Part shown: positions 46,314 through 59,092 of the stretch, piece by piece
How positions within the stretch are numbered: the stretch's first letter is position 1
How the letters are laid out: every line of letters begins with the position of its first letter
Assembly (NCBI RefSeq): GCF_018873765.1
Contig: NC_057921.1
Span: forward strand, 66,391,557-66,455,556
Direction of reading: 5' to 3'
Origin: Telopea speciosissima
Lineage: Eukaryota > Streptophyta > Magnoliopsida > Proteales > Proteaceae
Length of the DNA: 64,000 nucleotides
Program-made: the position numbers and the translations under genes
The notes under the pieces: generated by a model
The model's database searches: none
What the model was told of the DNA's origin: nothing
Seen by the model: the letters and a program-made list of their open reading frames with translations, nothing else

Positions 46314-47044
46314 TTTGCATTCTTTAATTAGTTTGGAGGTATGTTTGCCTCTTTCCCTCCCCCTTGTCCTTCCTATTTCTGCCTCTTTTTATCCCATTGA
46401 GGCCCAATGATACTATAGTGATTAAAGATAAGTGGACAAGTAGTAAGTCGACTAATAGTGCATCGAAGCCCCTATATATGAACAAGTGCCTAGTGCACTT
46501 GGTAGCATACTAGCATATGGTGCATGGAAGCCCATTGCTAACACGAGTCTTGGATTCAAGCGTCTTGGTTCACACCTCCCCTCTCCTGTATAATAGGATA
46601 GAGTAGGACCTATCAAGAGGGAGTGAAAAGTAGACAATTTGAACCTGAACTAGTGTAGGGATTAAAAATGTCAAACATATAGTATACATAATTGGACAAT
46701 TTGTACTTTGCATTATTAATTTATATATTATTTTGATTAAAATTATCAATTTATTCTAGAAAGGGTATTAAGTTAAGTTATGATTCAGGTGGAGTAAATG
46801 GTAGATAATGATATTTCTACCAAAAAAAAAAATTAAGATAATGATCTTATCTTATAAATGTAAATAAGGATAAACAGTCAGCAATGACGTACAAGCCATT
46901 TGGGGCAGGGGATTTCAAACGAACTATGAATGTAGATTACATTTTATGGATTTAGGAGATATTGTCTTAAGATATGTATAAATAAGTGTTTAAAATTATT
47001 TTTCAAAACAAAAATGATTTATATATGAAGAAAATTTTTCTTTG
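46314..47044. other. AT-rich intergenic DNA
   Basis: Nothing recognised. Confidence 0.35.
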
Positions 47045-47300
47045 TGGTGATTCATCCACTATGATGTAACCTTATAAATGGACTCTGGTCAGATGAGTTT
47101 CTTCATTAACTATGGTTCCGTATTATACGAAGTTGAAAATATCCTCCCCGAGTCCAATCATGATAAAGATTATGGTGAAAGCCAAAAGATTCATGTGGCT
47201 GAGATTCATCCACTATGATTGAGCTCTTGGCCAAATGAGTTTCATTTTTAACTACCTTTCCCTTTTATTCGAAGTTGAAATCATCTTTTCTCAATCTAAC
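47045..47300 (+). repeat. Diverged two-unit tandem repeat of about 155 bp
   Basis: GATTCATCCACTATGAT, AGATGAGTTTC/AAATGAGTTTC and CGAAGTTGAAA occur in the same order in both units, starting near 47048 and 47203. Confidence 0.7.
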
Positions 47301-47676
47301 CCAAAGGTCAGATGTCATCCTTTAAGATGTTGTCTCTTCACCTTGGTCTATGGTCACTTACAAGTTACAAACCTTCACATTTCTTGGAGAAGAAAATGAC
47401 ACATTTAATGAATTTAAACAAATTTAAAGTTATTTGTAAAATTTGATAAAAATACTGGGTTAAATTTTTTTAAGACTGATTTTCCATTAAAAAATGGTGA
47501 AAGAGGAATCTCTCCACCATGGCCATTGATACCGTCAAATTAGCATGGATAGAGAGAGAGAGAGAGAGAGAGAACTTGAACCAATTAGATCTGTTCCAAA
47601 CTATCGATTGAGGCCCCTGGGCCCTACTAGCAAATAGCTAACCCTCAACACATGGAACCAAGTCTCTTTTGCATTG

Positions 47677-47856
47677 AGTTCCTCTCCAAGGATCCCAGCA
47701 CCCAGGGAGTGCCTAGGAGCATCCAACGGCTGGGCTGTATTGCACGCATCACGATGATTGATTGGCACGCACTGGGATTTATGTGTACAATCCATCAGTT
47801 GGATGCCCCCTAGGCACTCCATGGGCGCTGGGCTCCCTAGAGAGGAGCCGGATCCC
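47677..47856. mobile_element. Fold-back MITE, GGGAGTGCCTAGG arms
   Basis: Left GTTCCTCTCCAAGGATCCCA and GTGCCTAGGAGCATCCAACG. Right TTGGATGCCCCCTAGGCACT and CTAGAGAGGAGCCGGATCCC. The arms are about 60 nt and imperfect complements. Partial relatives near 20.23 kb and 59.49 kb. Confidence 0.65.
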
Positions 47857-48342
47857 TCTCTTTTACCCCACCCCACCCAACCCAATCCAATCCCCTAAAC
47901 CGAAAAAAACCCCTAAATTTACCAAAATTCCAATCCTGGATTTCAGGAAGGGTAAACGGACACCATAGTCCATAGCCACCAAGAAGTAACTGTGAAAGCC
48001 CAGTTTAGCATCCAACGGGCGTAAGGCGAAATAGGTTTCCGTTTCGGAAAGGCACTAGAGATTTGAGAGAGCGAAAGCGAACCAAGTCAAACCAACTGAA
48101 AAGTCCCCCCAACCCATCATCCATTGGTTAGAACATAGTTACTCATGATAATACTTCACTTTTCTCTCTCTTTCACTGTGACCAAACTAAAGTGTGTATT
48201 TGAGGAAACTCCCAACGCCGTCGCAGAAACTCTAACTAATAAATAACATTTCCCGGCGTATTTGATCGAGCGAGGAAGAATCATAATATCTTTCTCTCTC
48301 CAAGGTTACAGGCACCTCTGACAGCTTCTCCAAACACTTAGG

Positions 48343-48451
48343 GTGAGTAATTGCTTCGCAAAAAGCCGATCGATCCTCCACGAAGTGAACGTTGACAGAC
48401 GTTTCACGTTTTCCTTTTTTTTTTTTTTTTTGGTTTGTTTAAACGTGTCAG
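48343..48451 (+). other. Probable 5' UTR intron of ADNT1
   Basis: The TTAGG/GTGAGT donor and the poly-T-preceded GTGTCAG acceptor bracket 109 bp ending 26 nt before the start codon. Confidence 0.5.
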
Positions 48452-48477
48452 GTGAAGGATTTCCCTTGTTAAATTCA

Positions 48478-51400
48478 ATGGCTTCTGAGGATGTCGTCAG
48501 GAAAACAACGGGTGAGTCTGCCGTTTCGACGATAGTCAATCTCGCTGAAGAGGCGAAACTAGCGAGGGAAGGAGTGAAGACTCCAGGTCCCGCTGTTCTC
48601 AGTATTTGCAAGTCTCTCGCTGCTGGAGGAATCGCGGGAGGAGTGTGAGTTTCTCATCTAATTTGCTTTTCTGTGAAATTCGTGTTACGTGTTCTTTTTG
48701 GTTGCGTTTTTTTTAAAGAGTTTCTTGGAATCTGGATCATTGATTCACTTTTTTTTTTTTTAACTATTTCTGATTCTGTGGTTGGTTCATGGTTGTTTAA
48801 AGCCTTATTAGAGAGCTTGCAATCTCTTTGGTATTGTTCTTGGCTGGATTTTTCTTCTTATCACGTTGCTCTTATTTTCTTGGAGAATAAAACAAAAAAA
48901 CACCAAGTGGTTTATTTAGTTCTGTTTTTGCAGCTGATAGAGTTCATTTTGTTCTCCATCTGTCGTTAGATATGCAATGAGCGTTTCATCTTTCCTGTAA
49001 TGAAAATCTGTTTCTTAAACCCTAACTAGGGCTTCCTAGTATCTACCTCGGTATACCCAATTGGAAACACTGTCGTGTATAGTAATGTTCTTTCATAATT
49101 TGTTTTCCTTTTGCTTCTAAAGTCTAAACGTTAAAAGGAGAATCTCACCCCCCCCCCCCTTTTTTTTTTTTTTCTTTTTTCTTCTTCCCCACTCTTGCCT
49201 ACTTTGGTATTGTGATGCATTTCTAATTGCCTTAAACTTAGGTGTCCGATGAACTGGGAATTTAGGTAATCACTTGGTAACAACCTTTTACCTTGAAAAC
49301 TGCCTATAATCTTTGACCAATAGAATTTCATGTATGATAAGATGTTGTTTTGAGGTATCACAAAATAAATGTGCTTCCCCAAATGCCATGTGAATGTTGT
49401 TTGTACATCATGATCCAGGGACACCTTTATCAATATTCATTGTGGTACAGTTGTTTAATTCTCCCAAGCATGGAATCCCGTCCTGCTGCAGATGTATTCT
49501 GTCAATCTCTGCCAACTCCGTCAAGGATGAGCGCTATTCATATATGGTTCAAGAAGAGTCTCAAAAAGCATGTCCATTCCTTTCCTTCTGATTACTCCAA
49601 CACAGCGCAAAGGGGAGCATTTCCTAAAGCCTGTTGCCTCCTAAGACTAAAGAGCCTGGTTGCCTCTTAAGACTGAAGGTAGGGACTGTTAAAATCCTTT
49701 TCATCTCAAAATGTATAAATATATGCCTCCCTTATTTCTCCTCTTTTTTAGCTAGGTCATGCCAATTGGCAAGATAGAAAACCCAATATTTTGAATTTTC
49801 CATTGTATGGCCCTGTCGAGAACCATCATGCAAGTAAATGGTTCCACAAACATTGGGATTTAGATCTCCATTTCCTGAGGTCCTTTTAATTAGTGAAGGA
49901 TCATTGTGTTCACTTATATGGTTAATAGAACTATAAGAAAGACTGGCCAAAAAAAAAAAATTCAAAATCCAGATGCAGCTATCCCTGAAACAATGCTATT
50001 TAAAATTGTGAAGCTACCTAATAAGATCCTCGCAATCCTTTTCCATTGAAGATGGCTCCTCCTGAAGATTAGGCTCCAAATCATTTCATCATTCCAAATA
50101 TTAGAACAAGATTTGCTGGTTCTTCCTGTGTGTTTGCAGTTTTGGACAAAGCTCATTTAGCTGACCTTATCTCATCCTATTATCCTCCCAGAGGTGCACC
50201 CCACAACTCGTGACTTTAACAGTGTTTCCATTGAGAACTTATCATGAACTTCCATGATACTCTTCCAAAAGAAATGGCCATATGTAGTGGTAACCTCTTT
50301 AGAGTCCCATCTGTGGTTACTAGTCCGATGGTTATGATTTTTTATAAGCTAGGAGATGTTTGTATTGGTTTGTTTCTTGTTCATGTGATTTTTTTGGGGC
50401 TTTTTTTATTCTTTTTCATATTCTAATTTAAGAGGTTTTTTAGGACCTTGCAATAGTGTCATTTTTTTTAATAAGTAACCATAAGTTGGCATCTTTCTGA
50501 CCAAATTTTATTTTCCTTTGACGTTTTGAACTATGGGTTTGCTAACTGACCGACCTCTGTATTGTTCGTCTGTTATAACCTGTTGTTACAATTTTGCAAG
50601 AATAGCTAAGTATTTTTTATGCACCGTCTATACGGTTGAGCTTTTGATCTATTATTTAGTCATGTAATGCTTGTGTTATGCTATATGTATGTTTTCTTTG
50701 CTGTTGCAGGTCACGCACTGCGGTTGCTCCATTGGAACGATTGAAGATTTTGCTCCAGGTATTCTTTTTCTCCTAAACCAATCAATTATTTTTTCTATCT
50801 ACTTCTCATCTTCTATGCCTGTGACTCTGTTCTGTTATTTGATCCATAAAACTCCTCAATTTAATAAATGAGTGAAGTGTATGATGAAAATTGGTGAAAG
50901 TTGTTTACATGTCAGTTGAATATAATAGTTGCAAAGATGTTTATGTAGATTTAAATTCAACTGATATAATATGTCAAGGAGGTGAAGTTTTAAAAATGCT
51001 ATATTCACAATTTGTCTCCATTCTGTGGATTCTGGAGTAAGAACCTACGTTCTCTTAGGGTCTTTTTATCACAGGAATTGGATTATTGGAAGCAGGATCA
51101 GAATTCAGGCAGTCAAACTTCAACCTCAATGTTTACATGTTTGGTCAACTGGCTATGTTTAATTAATCTGGAAGTTTGAGACACTGTATTCGCATCTAAG
51201 GTAGTTTTTTGGAATTTTGGCTGCTTCTGACCTCCCATGTGGCAGGAAATATGTGCAGAATATATACTTCTCTACTCTATGAAGAGTAGAGATCCCCCAT
51301 CCTAGTTCTTATCTTCAATATGTGATACATGGAATATTTATTCTTGGGGATAGTGAAAGACTGAATATTAAATTCATGAAAGATGAACCTTGAGTTCGGA

Positions 51401-54400
51401 TTGGACATCTGAAACGTTATTTCTACACAATTGGCATCTTCATATATTCCTCTTTCCACCCTATCCCGAATAGATTGTCATCTTGCAGTTATTGTTTCAC
51501 CTTTCATAATTTCATTCATTTTGTATTGCCCATTATGCATTAAAATGTAATGCATTAGGGCAGTGTTTTACCTTTTTGTCAAAATACTGATTCAAAAATG
51601 CAGGTTCAAAATTCTCATAATATAAAATATAACGGAACAATTCAAGGCTTGAAGTATATATGGAGAACCGAAGGTTTCCGAGGACTGTTCAAAGGCAATG
51701 GTACCAATTGTGCTCGTATTGTCCCAAACTCAGCTGTCAAGTTTTTCAGTTATGAAGAAGCATCTAGGCATGTTTCTTCACTGGCAGTATTTATCTCATA
51801 TCAATCATTATTGCATTCAATTCTCTTACTTTACATCAGGGAGGGCCATGACCATTTTTATACTGCATTTCATATGTCTTTTGAATGTACATATGAAAAT
51901 ATTATGTAGTAGCAATTCATTGAGTAGGTGAAGGTTCGTTTTGTTGTATCAACTATTTTAGCATTTGAAAATACTGTTGGAAAACTTTTAAGGAACGGTA
52001 TATCATATGTTAAGCGAACCTTGTAGGAAAGTGAAATGATGAGCCAGTTTGTCAAAGATTGTTACTTTGCGATTTGAAAAAATAAACCTGCTTTCTCCTA
52101 TATGATATGGAGGAAAAGCTGTGGTAATTTTGAGAGAATGTGGGTACCGTTAAAAGCATAGTTGTCAAAGCGACATGGCGACCAAAGCGTTGGAGGGCCA
52201 ACTAAGCGCTTAGGCGACAAGGCGTCCGTCTAGGCATCACCTTGGCGCCCAACTGTTATTTTTTATTTCCGCACCAAATATGACCTAGGATAGAGCCTAT
52301 TGGAGGGCAAAGATCGATGTAGCAGAGTCGCAGACCCCATTTAGCTGAGATTATCCTAACTTACTGGGCTGTGCCTTTTTCCTCTTACATCTTTTATTCT
52401 TTTTCCTTTATTTTCTATATTTCATTTGTCATTTCTCGTCTCTTTTTCCATTCCTTTTTTGGTGTTGACCTCTATTTTCTCTACTTTGTTTTGTTTGGAT
52501 CCATGTAGCCTACCCCATCAAATTGAGATAAGGCTGAGTTTGTTGTTGTTGTATTTCTGACATCGTTTAGTATGCTACAACATATACCTTATATCATGAA
52601 AAATCAAAATTTAGCCACAATTAATAAAAAATTAACATAGAACTAGAAGACAGCAGAACTGAAAAAGCAACCACTAACAAGCTCCTGCGGCATGCTTATA
52701 TTTTGGAATCTTAAACAAATAAGAAGGCATTGCACAGGGAACAGTCATTGTTTCCAATAACCACTGCTGAATGACATGGCTTCATTTGATAAAAAAGAAC
52801 ACAAGCACGTGGAAGGGGTTTGATTTTCCTCTAACTCAAACCTGCGAATTGAATGATCATGAAGGCTTAATAACTGAGGAATCAATCCAGTTCCAAATAG
52901 ATCAAGTACCAAAATAAAAGATATTTGAGCCTCTATCATTTGGCACATGGAGGAACGTAATCAACATGTCAGAATCTTCTTCATCATTTAACACTTACCT
53001 TATGTTGCCGTACAGATTTTCATTGCTATCGCTATGATCCTGGGAAATGGCCTCTATAACTTTGTGAAGGTCCTCAGTCGAATTCTCTTTGTGTTGTTTC
53101 AACAACTTTGGTAAAGAAGAAGAAGAATAAGGAGGAGCAAGAACCGAAGAACCGAAGAAGAAGAAGAAGAAGGGAAAAAAAAACACAGAGACTGGAGAAG
53201 AAGAAGAGGAAAAAAAACTACTGCAATCAAGGTTGAAATAAAAAAATGCAACAGAAAATAAAAAGAAGAAGAATATGGAACTGAGACAAAAAAAACATTA
53301 AACAAAGCAGAACAGAGAAAAGAGGGGGGGTGAACTCTCGACAGAGAAGAGTCAAGTTCGGAATAAAGGAGGAGAAGAACAAAGAAAAAACAAACCACGA
53401 CAAAGAAGAAAAGAAACTTACCAAAAGAAAAGTTGAGGTCGCAGTCCGTCATCGGAGCCAGGTTCGTGTTCGCCGATGTCACTGGAGCTGGAGCCGGAGT
53501 CGAGGGTTTCATTTTCTCCCTGAGCCAAGGCTTGAGCAGTCAGAGTCGAGTGTTTCTTACTTTCTTTCGATTTATTTTGCTTTTAGTGATTTGTTGTAAC
53601 GCTGTGTAAAAGAATTATGTACACAAGTCAATAGAAAACATAACAAATGGAATAAAAATTGAAAATAACGTCTTGACACTAAGGCGACAGCTCGCCTAGA
53701 CTCAAAAAAAAAAACCTGCTGGAACACCAAGGTGGCTCCTAGGCGACACCTTGACAACCACGGTTAAAAATTATAGCTTCTTGCCTAGGTGACACTCTTT
53801 TAGTATATATTGTGGAGACATCTCTTATGTTTTGTAACGTTTTTGCTGTTCCATACCAACACTAGTAATCTTTGAGATCTTTGTCTAGTAATTTCTTTTC
53901 ATGCTGTATCAATACTAAAAGATTGGGTTTGGTTTGATTGATCTAATTGGTTGAAAATTTTTCCATTTATTCTTTGTACTCGGCCTCCTCTGTTTATTGT
54001 TTTGCATCATCCATGCAATGCTAGCTTGATAGGGGGGAATTTCATGTTTCTGTGGTGTTATTTATTTGCATAGCTACAATATACATTTAAAATCTTTTGC
54101 TACTCTTTGGGTTTTATGGCTCTCAACTACTATTTAAGTACAAAAGAATGTGATTTGTGGCTGCTGGAAGCTTTGGCTTGGCATTTATCTAGTAATTTGT
54201 TGTCCTCTCCTCGCTCATTGTTCCATGCCTTTTCCAACAGGGGCATTTTGTGGCTTTATCGTCAACAAACTGGCAATGGTATTGTCATTACTCAAAATCT
54301 GTAATTTTTACTCGAGTTTTGTCCACTTTAATGTCATTTTATTTTATTTTATTTTTTATCTAATAAATAATTATTTTGATTATGAATTTAAAGGATTAAT

Positions 54401-57400
54401 TAAGACTCTGTGCCTGTCCAAAGCATAGGTAGTCACATAATGATCTGAACTTTGAACATATATATATATTTTTTGATAGATAAGTTTGAATAATTGGATA
54501 TAACCAAAAAATACTTTACAACTATTTTTTTTCTCCTTTTTTGCTTTTTGGGGTAGGAAACTATAGTTTCTAGTGCAATCCAATTTTATTGGATGTATAA
54601 TAACTCAATCAGCCGGCATCCTGTAGCAATTCTTAAGCTTGTTGAATCTGTTGCAACTTATCAACCAGAACTTGAACTAGTTTCATCCTTTTGAGAGATA
54701 GAAAGCATAGCTCTATTGTTTGTGTTCTCATGAGGTTTTGTTCAAGGAAACAAAATCAACACCCTATTATTTTGTTCTGAAAATTTTGCTTTAGATATCA
54801 GAATTTTGCCTGAAATCTATTTTTGGGATGTTGAATACAGAAATTTTCCTGTGAGAAAACAGTAAGGTTTTTGTCCTCAATTTGTTCTTGTGTAATATTT
54901 CCTGACAAAAAACTAAGAAGCAACACAAATTGCACCTCAGCCAAGATAAGGGCAATAATGTTCCAGTGCCTATAATCTGGATTGCACAGCCTTTGAATAA
55001 AGCCACTTAGTTGTACTTGTCTTCGGTGTAAAATGACTGATGAGTGAGCCCAACCAAAGAAAGAGGGGGAATAAAATGATTGGATCCTATATCCATCACA
55101 GTGAATCTTAACGTGGAGATATTTTTTTTGGAAAGGTAATTGTTCCTGAAGATTGTTTTACTCTCCTGGATGCATTACTTAGATTCCTAAGGCATAACTC
55201 TTGCAGATTGTTTTGGGACTTAATGTAAGATTTAATAATATAGAAATTAGAAGCAAAGAATTGAGTCCCTGCTTGCAGAGAACATATGCAGGATGATCAA
55301 GTTGATGTTATCTTTCTGACAGATTCGAAACTAAAGCAGAGAAACTAGCAAGCAGAAGCCATGAGACCTAGAGTTTTACGGTTAAAAACTAGGTTTGAAA
55401 GAGACTAATAGGTTTAAGGACTAATTATTTTAGGGACTCTCGGAGGAAGATGTTGAGATTTCCAAATGGCGTAGTCCTCACCATTTTAATTTATTTGATT
55501 ATTAAACATTTTGCTTCCTCATTTGATAAATGTAGTTCTATTAGGTTCTAGTGGATTGAATCTGGATTGCTTTTGTTTCTTACCTTTTTTGCAGAGGATG
55601 CTCAACTGACTCCTGTTTTACGCCTTGGAGCTGGGGCAACTGCTGGAATTATTGCCATGTCAGCAACTTACCCAATGGACTTGGCACGAGGCAGGATCAC
55701 TGTGCAGGTATTGTCTTTTACTGCTCTCGAGAATTTATTTCTGTGGTTTTGCCCTGAATTTTCGTCTGAACGTTGCAATGTTGACTTTAATATCATGTTA
55801 TAGTAAATATTGTTCCCATTTTTGTTGTTTCTTCTTTTTCTTATTTTTGTTTATCTTGCAGACAGAAAAATCCCCTTACCAGTATAGAGGATTGTTCCAT
55901 GCCCTAAGAACTGTCCTCGTGGAAGAAGGCCCACGGGCTTTGTACAAAGGTTGGCTTCCTTCCGTCATTGGAGTTGTAAGTGGAATCTTTCTAATTGGAC
56001 CCCCCACCCCAAATTTTTTTTGTTTTAATTTGTCAATACGTTATCCTGAACTGAAAACTGCTGTGCATAGATAACCTACTGTTTTAATTTTATGACATGA
56101 GAAAGTATATCAACATATTTGGTACATGCATTTGTCATATCTTGTGTTCCCTTCAAGTTCGGTGCTTGTCATTTGACAAGTATACTTGAATGGATCCAGG
56201 CTTCCTGATACTGCAAGAGAAAGTGTTGGTTAGACCATAAAAGAAGAAATAGAGATTGGATTTTTTTTTTCTTTTTTGCAAGGACAGTTAGGTCTTTTCT
56301 GTTATTTTTCTCAAGAAGTACAAATAAAATCTGGTATGTAAGTAAATATTCGAGAGAATAGAATAGGTTTTGGATGTCTAATTTAGAAATGTTCGGGTTG
56401 TACAAGGCAGGAGAAAAATCATAGTAGGGTTTGATACCATAAAGGAATGTAGAGATGGAAACACATACTAGACCTCAAAAGTAGAAAAAAGATGAACAGT
56501 TATTTTTTAACGATATGAATCAACAGTGGATAAAAAGAAAGACAATAAAGAGAAACTGGATAGGAGCTGAAATTTCAGCAAAAAAATACCGTTTCGCTTT
56601 AATTATGGTCAGTGGAGTAGAGAATTTATGAGGGTTGTATAAAGGCTTTAAGGGGGTGTAATGACAGCAATATGCTGATGCTTCTTCTGCTTGCTCATTT
56701 TTTGATGAAATCTCGTGATGCATTAAACGTTGTTATTTGATCATTGTCATGTATTTGCTTGTTATACCAGCTTCTCTAAACTGTTGGCAAGTTCTTTTGT
56801 TCTCTCTCTGACTGCTACAGAAACCTAGATTTCTCTGGTGATCTTGGCATCTTCTTCAGCTGTTTGTATATAAATGAAAAGGCAAAATGAGAGGGAACAT
56901 ATAGATAAGATTTTCTTATACTACACCTTCCTCCAGAAGAACAAATAATTTAAAACATAGCATACCTAAAATTGAATCTTACCATTGTTTCTCCTCTGAT
57001 TTTCTAAATCGCTTCCCTTTGCAGAATCCAAGCAGGAACTTTATACACTCACTAGCTTATACTGTTTCTTGCTTTTTTGCAGATTCCGTATGTGGGTCTC
57101 AACTTTTCTGTTTATGAATCCCTGAAGGAATGGCTGGTCAAAACTAGACCATTTGGCCTAGTTGATGGTTCTGAGTTGAGCGTGACAACAAAGCTTGCTT
57201 GTGGAGCTGCTGCAGGAACTGTTGGCCAGACAGTTGCTTACCCACTTGATGTTATTCGCCGAAGAATGCAGATGGGGGGCTGGAAGGATGCTGCTTCAAT
57301 TGTCACCGGTGATGGGAAGCCAGTTGAATATTCGGGCATGGCAGATGCATTCCAAAAGACAGTTCGGAACGAGGGCTTTGGAGCATTGTATAAGGGCTTA

Positions 57401-58377
57401 GTCCCCAATTCAGTGAAGGTCAGTATCATATTATCACACCTTTAAGTTGTCTTGGTAGAGAGTTTACCCACCCCCTTCCCCACCCTCAGTATGATTGTGT
57501 TTGGGTCTTGGACCTGCTATTCATTGATTACTTTAGTTTGATGATCCGAAACATTGTCTACAGTGGTGGCCCATGCAGTAAATGAATAGGCTCATTATTA
57601 TGTTGACATTGTATATATATATATATATATATATATGCATCCTTCGGAGTCCTGACTGATTCTAGTTGGCACACCTTACTACAAATGAACCTGTTGGTCT
57701 AATACAAAGAGATACGTACGAACATGTGATTTTTAAGGAAAAAATTGTCACCATGAATGTGCGTTGCAACTTGCAACCATAGCCACTCATTCTGCCACAC
57801 ATGGAAGAGTGATGTGGCAAATCCGACCGTTAGATATCTAGGGAATGATCTGGATTGGCCACATGTCAAATTTCAGCCACAAATTTAATCATCTATTCTT
57901 CCATGTAATAGCGGACCCTTCCATGTATGTCCATGCAACCCAATGGCTGTTCTGTGCATCCTGTTTGTGCTTCTTAAGTTTTTAATGTATTGTTTTGCCA
58001 TGTGACAAACTCGGATTGTGCTGAAACTTGACTTGTTTGTGAGGGCTTTGGGTCTACCTGTGGACAAAATTTGAATAACTTCTGAGCTTGCCTCATTGCA
58101 GAATCAATGCATAGTTATGAATATAAAATATCACCAATGCATGCTGTGAAGTGGTACCCTTTTTAAATATTATTTTGTTATAATAAGCCGACTGCTTCTA
58201 TCCTCCTGGTATGTTGCTGGGGTATGAGGCGTACAGTTCTATTTAATTTCAGTGTCGTGGAAGTTATATTACCACCATTGCTGTTTTACTCAGGTTGTTC
58301 CATCCATTGCAATTGCGTTTGTGACATACGAGATGGTGAAGGATGTTCTTGGAGTTGAGATGAGAATATCAGACTGA
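48478..58377 (+). CDS. ADNT1: Mitochondrial adenine nucleotide transporter ADNT1, eight coding exons
   Basis: ADNT1 is an inner-membrane carrier exchanging cytosolic AMP for matrix ATP. Exons: 48478–48644, 50710–50758, 51604–51767, 54241–54278, 55595–55707, 55862–55975, 57083–57418, 58294–58377; phases close to 354 residues (Arabidopsis about 352). Three carrier repeats are complete. Signatures: PLERLK at 63–68, PMDLAR at 166–171 (Val usual before Arg in Arabidopsis, from memory) and PLDVIR at 269–274. The N-terminus MASEDVVRK and C-terminus GVEMRISD match ADNT1 closely. Intron 3 (51768–54240) seems to begin GCATGT after exon-end AG: no nearby GT keeps the frame, so this is a likely GC–AG intron. 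It also hosts a Mutator-like element. AATAAA at 58653 is the likely polyadenylation signal. Confidence 0.95.
52262..52551 (+). mobile_element. RTE-type LINE 3' end nested in the intronic MULE
   Basis: GATCCATGTAGCCTACCCCA, AATTGAGATAAGGCTGAGTT and a TTGTTGTTGTTG tail are the hallmark 3' end of plant RTE LINEs. Upstream, about 52285–52350 still reads like the ORF C-terminus ([17 protein letters not shown]). Only the terminal 290 bp remain. Confidence 0.65.
52995..53512 (-). other. Antisense coding-like segment in the intronic MULE
   Basis: Minus strand: an ATG at 53512 opens [17 protein letters not shown]...DLNFSFG, ending in a TTTTG/GTAAGT donor at 53422. A second coherent stretch, [20 protein letters not shown] to YGNIR (about 53100–52999), ends in AACATAAG/GTAAGT. 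The pattern looks like captured exons with introns. The family is not recognised, and no in-phase acceptor joins the two pieces cleanly, so a working product is doubtful. Confidence 0.4.
57612..57636 (+). repeat. (AT)n microsatellite in ADNT1 intron 7
   Basis: About 12 TA units. Confidence 0.95.
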
Positions 58378-58652
58378 AGAAAGGACTCTAGGGATATTTG
58401 TTGAACAGTCACGCTATTTTTGTAGGTGAAGGAAAGAGAGATGGTGAATGGCAGGTTGGTGAAATTTTTTCCCCAGAGAATGTGGATAGTGATGGACCTC
58501 ATGTAGAGAATGTTGATAACCTAGATTCCATCTTTTCCCTCTCTCCCTCTCTCCCTCTCTCCCTCTCCATCTCCATTCTCCTCCTCTCCCTCCCCTGTCC
58601 AGTCATGCTTTAGTGTTTTGTAAGCTAAGCCTTCTCATTCATATGCTGTGAT

Positions 58653-58658
58653 AATAAA
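58653..58658 (+). terminator. ADNT1 polyadenylation signal
   Basis: AATAAA 276 nt past the ADNT1 stop codon, followed by T-rich DNA. Confidence 0.55.
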
Positions 58659-59092
58659 GGTTTGTAAGAAACGTCAGATGTTGGGTATTTCTCATAAATT
58701 TGAAGGAATCCTTTCCCAAAAGTTAACATGGTTGTTTTTTCCGGTTATTAGAATAGAATTTTGCCCCACCTTTTTTGATATAAGCCATACGCTTTTACAA
58801 GTTTTGACCTTCTGTCAATCTGTGATGGGATGACTATGTATTAACCAGCGGCAGCTTCTGTGATCATTAATATCTCAGCAGCACCTACCTTGGAGGAAGC
58901 TGATATGAAGCATGCGTTGGTTTTCATTCTTTGCCCAACCCAATATGCAATTGACCCAAATTTTGCTAGAAATTCCTACCTTTCGACATGGAGGGAGCGA
59001 AGAAGCCATGTTACAGAAGAATTCCAATCATCTAAAGGGAGGCTTGCAGTTGCAGGTGTTATACCAAACATTCCCGAATGAAGAAATGAATC

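Larger units (their letters stand above)
52158..53762. mobile_element. Mutator-like element inside ADNT1 intron 3
   Basis: The left end ATAGTTGTCAAAGCGACATG and right end (complement CGTGGTTGTCAAGGTGTCGC) form inverted repeats rich in GGCGAC/CTAGGCG words. The 9-bp flanks are GTTAAAAGC and GTTAAAAAT (7 of 9). No transposase seen. It contains an RTE-type LINE tail near the left side and an antisense coding-like segment with good splice donors. That fits a Pack-MULE with an unidentified parent gene, though the superfamily and capture are inference. Confidence 0.7.

Noticed and set aside
48306-48611. 101-codon minus-strand frame over ADNT1 exon 1
   Set aside because: Antisense shadow of a well-supported coding exon with no domain.
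49350-50160. Frames of 64–106 codons in ADNT1 intron 1
   Set aside because: No recognisable domain, no conserved start and no splice structure. Possibly old repeat DNA, not assignable.
53099-53512. 137-codon minus-strand frame as an independent gene
   Set aside because: Only the first 30 codons look coding. The rest is a Phe/Leu-rich reading of intron-like sequence inside a Mutator-like element.
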